From Petrotoga sp. UBA5851 (GTDB lineage: Bacteria; Thermotogota; Thermotogae; Petrotogales; Petrotogaceae), in the NCBI GenBank assembly GCA_002431635.1, contig DJGH01000070.1:50637-59341 (forward strand): DNA of 8,705 nt, written 5' to 3'. This document shows positions 6,910 through 8,705 of the stretch, one piece after another. The notes below the pieces were generated by a model, which was not told where the DNA came from, made no database searches, and saw only the letters and a list, made by a program, of their open reading frames with translations. Position 1 is the stretch's first letter, and every line of letters begins with the position of its first letter. The position numbers were made by a program, and so were the translations under genes.

Positions 6910-7372
6910 GAAGGTTGTTTATGTAATGTTTGTATTTGTTTTCTTATTTATTCTTTCAGGGTGTTCTTCCCAACCTAAAACCACCCAGAATATGCTTGAT
7001 ACAAAGGGATTGGTAACTACAAGAGATTTCAAGGATGTAAAAGGTTTTGGCGTAATAGACTATACTAAATTTCCCAATCCTTCACAGGCAATACTTGCAG
7101 CCCATGAAGCGGCTCTGGTAGACGCATATGCCAAAGCAACAGAGTTTGTGTACGGTCTTATTGTGGAGGGCGGAAGCTCTGTTGAGAATTTTGCTTTGAA
7201 AGATAAGACAGTAGAAACCAGACTAAGAGGAGTAATAAGAGGCGCTGAGGAGATTTCGACTGAAGGCTCAAAGGATACAGATGGTGACGGCATATATGCC
7301 GTGGTGTTGAGAATATACAGAAAAGCCATTGAAGAAACTTTGGGAATGAAGCTTCAGGCATGGACATACTGA
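6896..7372 (+). CDS. LPP20/FlgT-like lipoprotein
   Basis: A 158-residue predicted lipoprotein. Residues 1-22 form a signal peptide ending in lipobox L20-S-G-C23, so Cys23 should be lipidated after cleavage. The mature domain has the LPP20-type pattern: an alanine-rich helix (QAILAAHEAALVDAYAKATEFVYGLIVE, about 63-90), then VENFALKDKTVETRLRGVIRGAEEIS and a strand IYAVVLRIYRKAIEE. The same arrangement of helix, strand and G-x-I-x-G occurs in FlgT-like and LPP20 envelope proteins. Molecular role is not known; some LPP20 relatives are outer-membrane or flagellum-associated. The ATG is preceded by AAGGAGG (6881-6887) at 8 nt and lies inside the end of the MFS gene, so the two are translationally linked. 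It is the last gene of the plus-strand run and converges on two further lipoprotein genes. Confidence 0.8.
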   Translation: MQKIRKVVYVMFVFVFLFILSGCSSQPKTTQNMLDTKGLVTTRDFKDVKGFGVIDYTKFPNPSQAILAAHEAALVDAYAKATEFVYGLIVEGGSSVENFALKDKTVETRLRGVIRGAEEISTEGSKDTDGDGIYAVVLRIYRKAIEETLGMKLQAWTY

Positions 7373-7380
7373 AGTAGACA

Positions 7381-7418
7381 CAATAAAAATTTTCCCCCGT
7401 TAGGGGGAAAATTTATTG
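7381..7418. terminator. Shared hairpin terminator between convergent lipoprotein genes
   Basis: The core is cccccGTTAggggg (7394-7407). The stem extends through A/T pairs to 7387/7414, giving 12 pairs, and then after a 2-nt bulge (7385-7386) by 4 more. It is near-symmetrical, so it can act on both strands. The minus-strand gene's TAA (7413-7415) lies within it, and the plus-strand gene stops 8 bp before it. Confidence 0.85.
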
Positions 7419-8081
7419 CTTCTGATCCATCGGAGTTCCTTTTTTCGCTTCTTTTATTACATCATTAAGAGCCTGTTGCAGCTGCACCTGCTGGTCACCT
7501 GCTTTTTTTATGAGCTCTGTCTGTTCAAGATAGTTAATAACTGCCTGAGGATTGTAGAAGATGCTTACGTGATACTCATACTTATTTCCGGTAGGAATGT
7601 AGTATTTGCATAAAACCTTTGCTCCCTGCTGTCTGGATACTGTAAATGCTTCCTGTACCGTCTTGCCTGCCGAGGCAACCATTTCATTTACATCAGCGTT
7701 GTTCTGAGTTGTCTTTACTTCGCTGAGGATTCCGGAAACTTTGGCAGAGTAGCCCTGTACGATTGTATCCAGAAACTTTGAAAGTTCTGTTCTTGCAGCA
7801 AGATCAGCCATTTCATAGTACATGCTTTTGTCAACTATTCCGCCGGAGTAAGTTCCTTCAAACTCTACAAATAAGTTGTTCTGCAAAAGCTCCAGGATCA
7901 TTTTTTCGTCATAAGGCATAGGGTATACGTCGATTAAAGCGTCTTTGGGAATATACTTTATGGTGGTAGTACCGACTTTCAGCGGCTTCATACCTTCAGG
8001 TACTCCCGAAGAACACGATGTAAGTATCAAAGACATACATAAAACTGACAAAATCAATGCAACAAACCCCTTTTTTTTCAT
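7413..8081 (-). CDS. Predicted lipoprotein, paralog of its upstream neighbour
   Basis: A 222-residue predicted lipoprotein. From the ATG at 8081 it begins MKKKGFVALILSVLCMSLIL and reaches lipobox L20-T-S-C23. The mature part contains KPLKVGTTTIKYIP, then YYEMADLAARTELSKFLDTIV, a Q/N/A-rich helix, GAKVLCKYYIPTGNKYEYHVSIFYNPQAV and a Q-rich, probably coiled, C-terminal tail (DQQVQLQQALNDVIKEAKKG). These blocks recur in the same order in the adjacent gene 8097-8705, so the two arose by tandem duplication. The ala-rich helix followed by a Y-E-Y-H-V strand resembles the LPP20/FlgT-like fold, but the match is weak and no function is assigned. GGAGG (8090-8094) is 8 nt upstream of the chosen ATG; an in-frame GTG at 8088-8090 overlaps it and is rejected. 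Only 15 nt separate it from its upstream partner's stop, so the two are cotranscribed. Confidence 0.82.
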   Translation of the reverse strand: MKKKGFVALILSVLCMSLILTSCSSGVPEGMKPLKVGTTTIKYIPKDALIDVYPMPYDEKMILELLQNNLFVEFEGTYSGGIVDKSMYYEMADLAARTELSKFLDTIVQGYSAKVSGILSEVKTTQNNADVNEMVASAGKTVQEAFTVSRQQGAKVLCKYYIPTGNKYEYHVSIFYNPQAVINYLEQTELIKKAGDQQVQLQQALNDVIKEAKKGTPMDQKQ

Positions 8082-8087
8082 ACCGGC

Positions 8088-8094
8088 CACCTCC
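8088..8094 (-). promoter_or_regulatory. Ribosome binding site fixing the start of the downstream lipoprotein
   Basis: Minus-strand GGAGGTG lies 8 nt before the ATG at 8081 and inside the 15-nt gap between the paired lipoprotein genes. Its terminal GTG is in frame and could be miscalled as the start, as at 1451-1453. Confidence 0.85.
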
Positions 8095-8096
8095 GC

Positions 8097-8705
8097 CTAA
8101 TCTTTTGCTTTACTGATTTCTTCATTTATAAGTGTGAAAAGATCGTCAACGTCAATACCTTCCGTGTCCAAACTGCTTACAGCATTTTTACTTTCTTTAA
8201 TTATCTTGAGTACAGTAACTGGGTCGTAGAAAACCAGGACATGATACTCCCGCAGGCTCATAGTGTCGATGTAGTATCTTCCCAAAACCATGCTTCCCTT
8301 AAGCTCGCTTTCTGAAAGAGCACTTTCTAAAGAAGAATAAACGGAAATCTCATTCTTCCCGTTCAGATAGGTTGTCTTTGACTTTATAGATTTTACCTGT
8401 GTACTCAGAAATTCTGACAGCTGAACTTTCGCTTTATCTTCGGCCTCCTTATAATGCTGATCTGATAGAAACCTTCCTCCTATCGCCCATGAATTAATCA
8501 CATAAAACGAGCCGGATTCTGAAAGTTCCGAGACTCTGCGGCTTATAGAGTAGTTTATATCTGTTATAACAGCATTCGGGGGAATCATTGCGACGGTAAC
8601 GTTTCCGATGATGAGAGGCTTAAAGGCATCCTGAGATTTATCTGCTTTGTAATCTGTTTTTGGTTGCAGCGAGCACGAGCTCAGGAAAAATGTTGACAGA
8701 ATCAA
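8097..8705 (-). CDS. Predicted lipoprotein, 5'-partial, first of the tandem pair
   Basis: The reading frame runs off the right edge. The first visible codon (TTG at 8703-8705) falls inside the hydrophobic core of a signal peptide, LILSTFFLSSC, so the true start and basic n-region lie beyond the window. The lipobox is L-S-S-C. The visible mature part of about 190 residues contains FKPLIIGNVTVAMIPPNAVI, YKEAEDKAKVQLSEFLSTQV, GSMVLGRYYIDTMSLREYHVLVFYDPVTV and an acidic tail ending ISKAKD. It shares KPL..G, IP..A.I, the LS.FL.T.V helix, VL.+YYI.T and EYHV.(I/V)FY.P..V with the downstream gene 7413-8081, but lacks roughly a dozen residues of that gene's middle segment. A role in the envelope is inferred; the biochemical function is unknown. 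The promoter for the pair should lie outside the window. Confidence 0.8.
   Translation of the reverse strand: MILSTFFLSSCSLQPKTDYKADKSQDAFKPLIIGNVTVAMIPPNAVITDINYSISRRVSELSESGSFYVINSWAIGGRFLSDQHYKEAEDKAKVQLSEFLSTQVKSIKSKTTYLNGKNEISVYSSLESALSESELKGSMVLGRYYIDTMSLREYHVLVFYDPVTVLKIIKESKNAVSSLDTEGIDVDDLFTLINEEISKAKD

Noticed and set aside
8703..8705. TTG 8705 as the true start of the right-edge lipoprotein
   Set aside because: Starting there would leave a signal peptide of about ten residues with no basic n-region; the paralog has 22 residues before its lipobox cysteine.

Overview
The window is AT-rich bacterial chromosome with dense coding, heavy use of ATA and AGA codons, strong GGAGG ribosome binding sites at a constant 8-9 nt spacing, and an intact DNA replication clamp gene. 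Three lipoprotein signals and two Sec-type signal peptides point to a cell with a large exported protein complement. LPP20/FlgT-like lipoproteins suggest a Gram-negative-type (diderm) cell. I cannot name the phylum from sequence alone. A clamp gene away from dnaA/recF and an AT-rich, ATA-rich style would fit Thermotogota or another deep-branching or candidate lineage, but that is inference. No mobile element, CRISPR array, tRNA, rRNA or phage gene was seen.

Layout. Bases 2-862 (+) are the C-terminal part of a glycoamylase-family (PF10091/COG5368-like) carbohydrate-active protein cut by the window edge. It converges on a small secreted protein of unknown function (911-1444, -), and the two share a 46-bp perfectly palindromic terminator. 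Further right on the minus strand is a large secreted protein (1581-3983) built of two WD40 beta-propellers, an Ig-like segment and a C-terminal SH3-like domain. It diverges from a plus-strand run of four tightly packed genes: dnaN (4140-5255), ispF (5258-5758), an MFS transporter (5761-6909) and an LPP20-like lipoprotein (6896-7372). That run meets, through a second shared hairpin, a minus-strand pair of tandem paralogous lipoproteins (7413-8081 and 8097-8705, the latter cut by the right edge).

Functionally the window mixes housekeeping (replication clamp, isoprenoid precursor synthesis) with envelope and periplasm functions. The plus-strand run looks like one transcript: spacings are 2 nt, 2 nt and a 14-nt overlap. 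The three lipoproteins near the right end all have an alanine-rich helix followed by an alternating beta pattern, as in LPP20/FlgT-type domains, and may form one envelope module, although they lie on two converging transcripts. The points most worth a second look are the IspF with a rewritten nucleotide/metal loop, the exported double-propeller protein, and the lipoprotein paralog pair.
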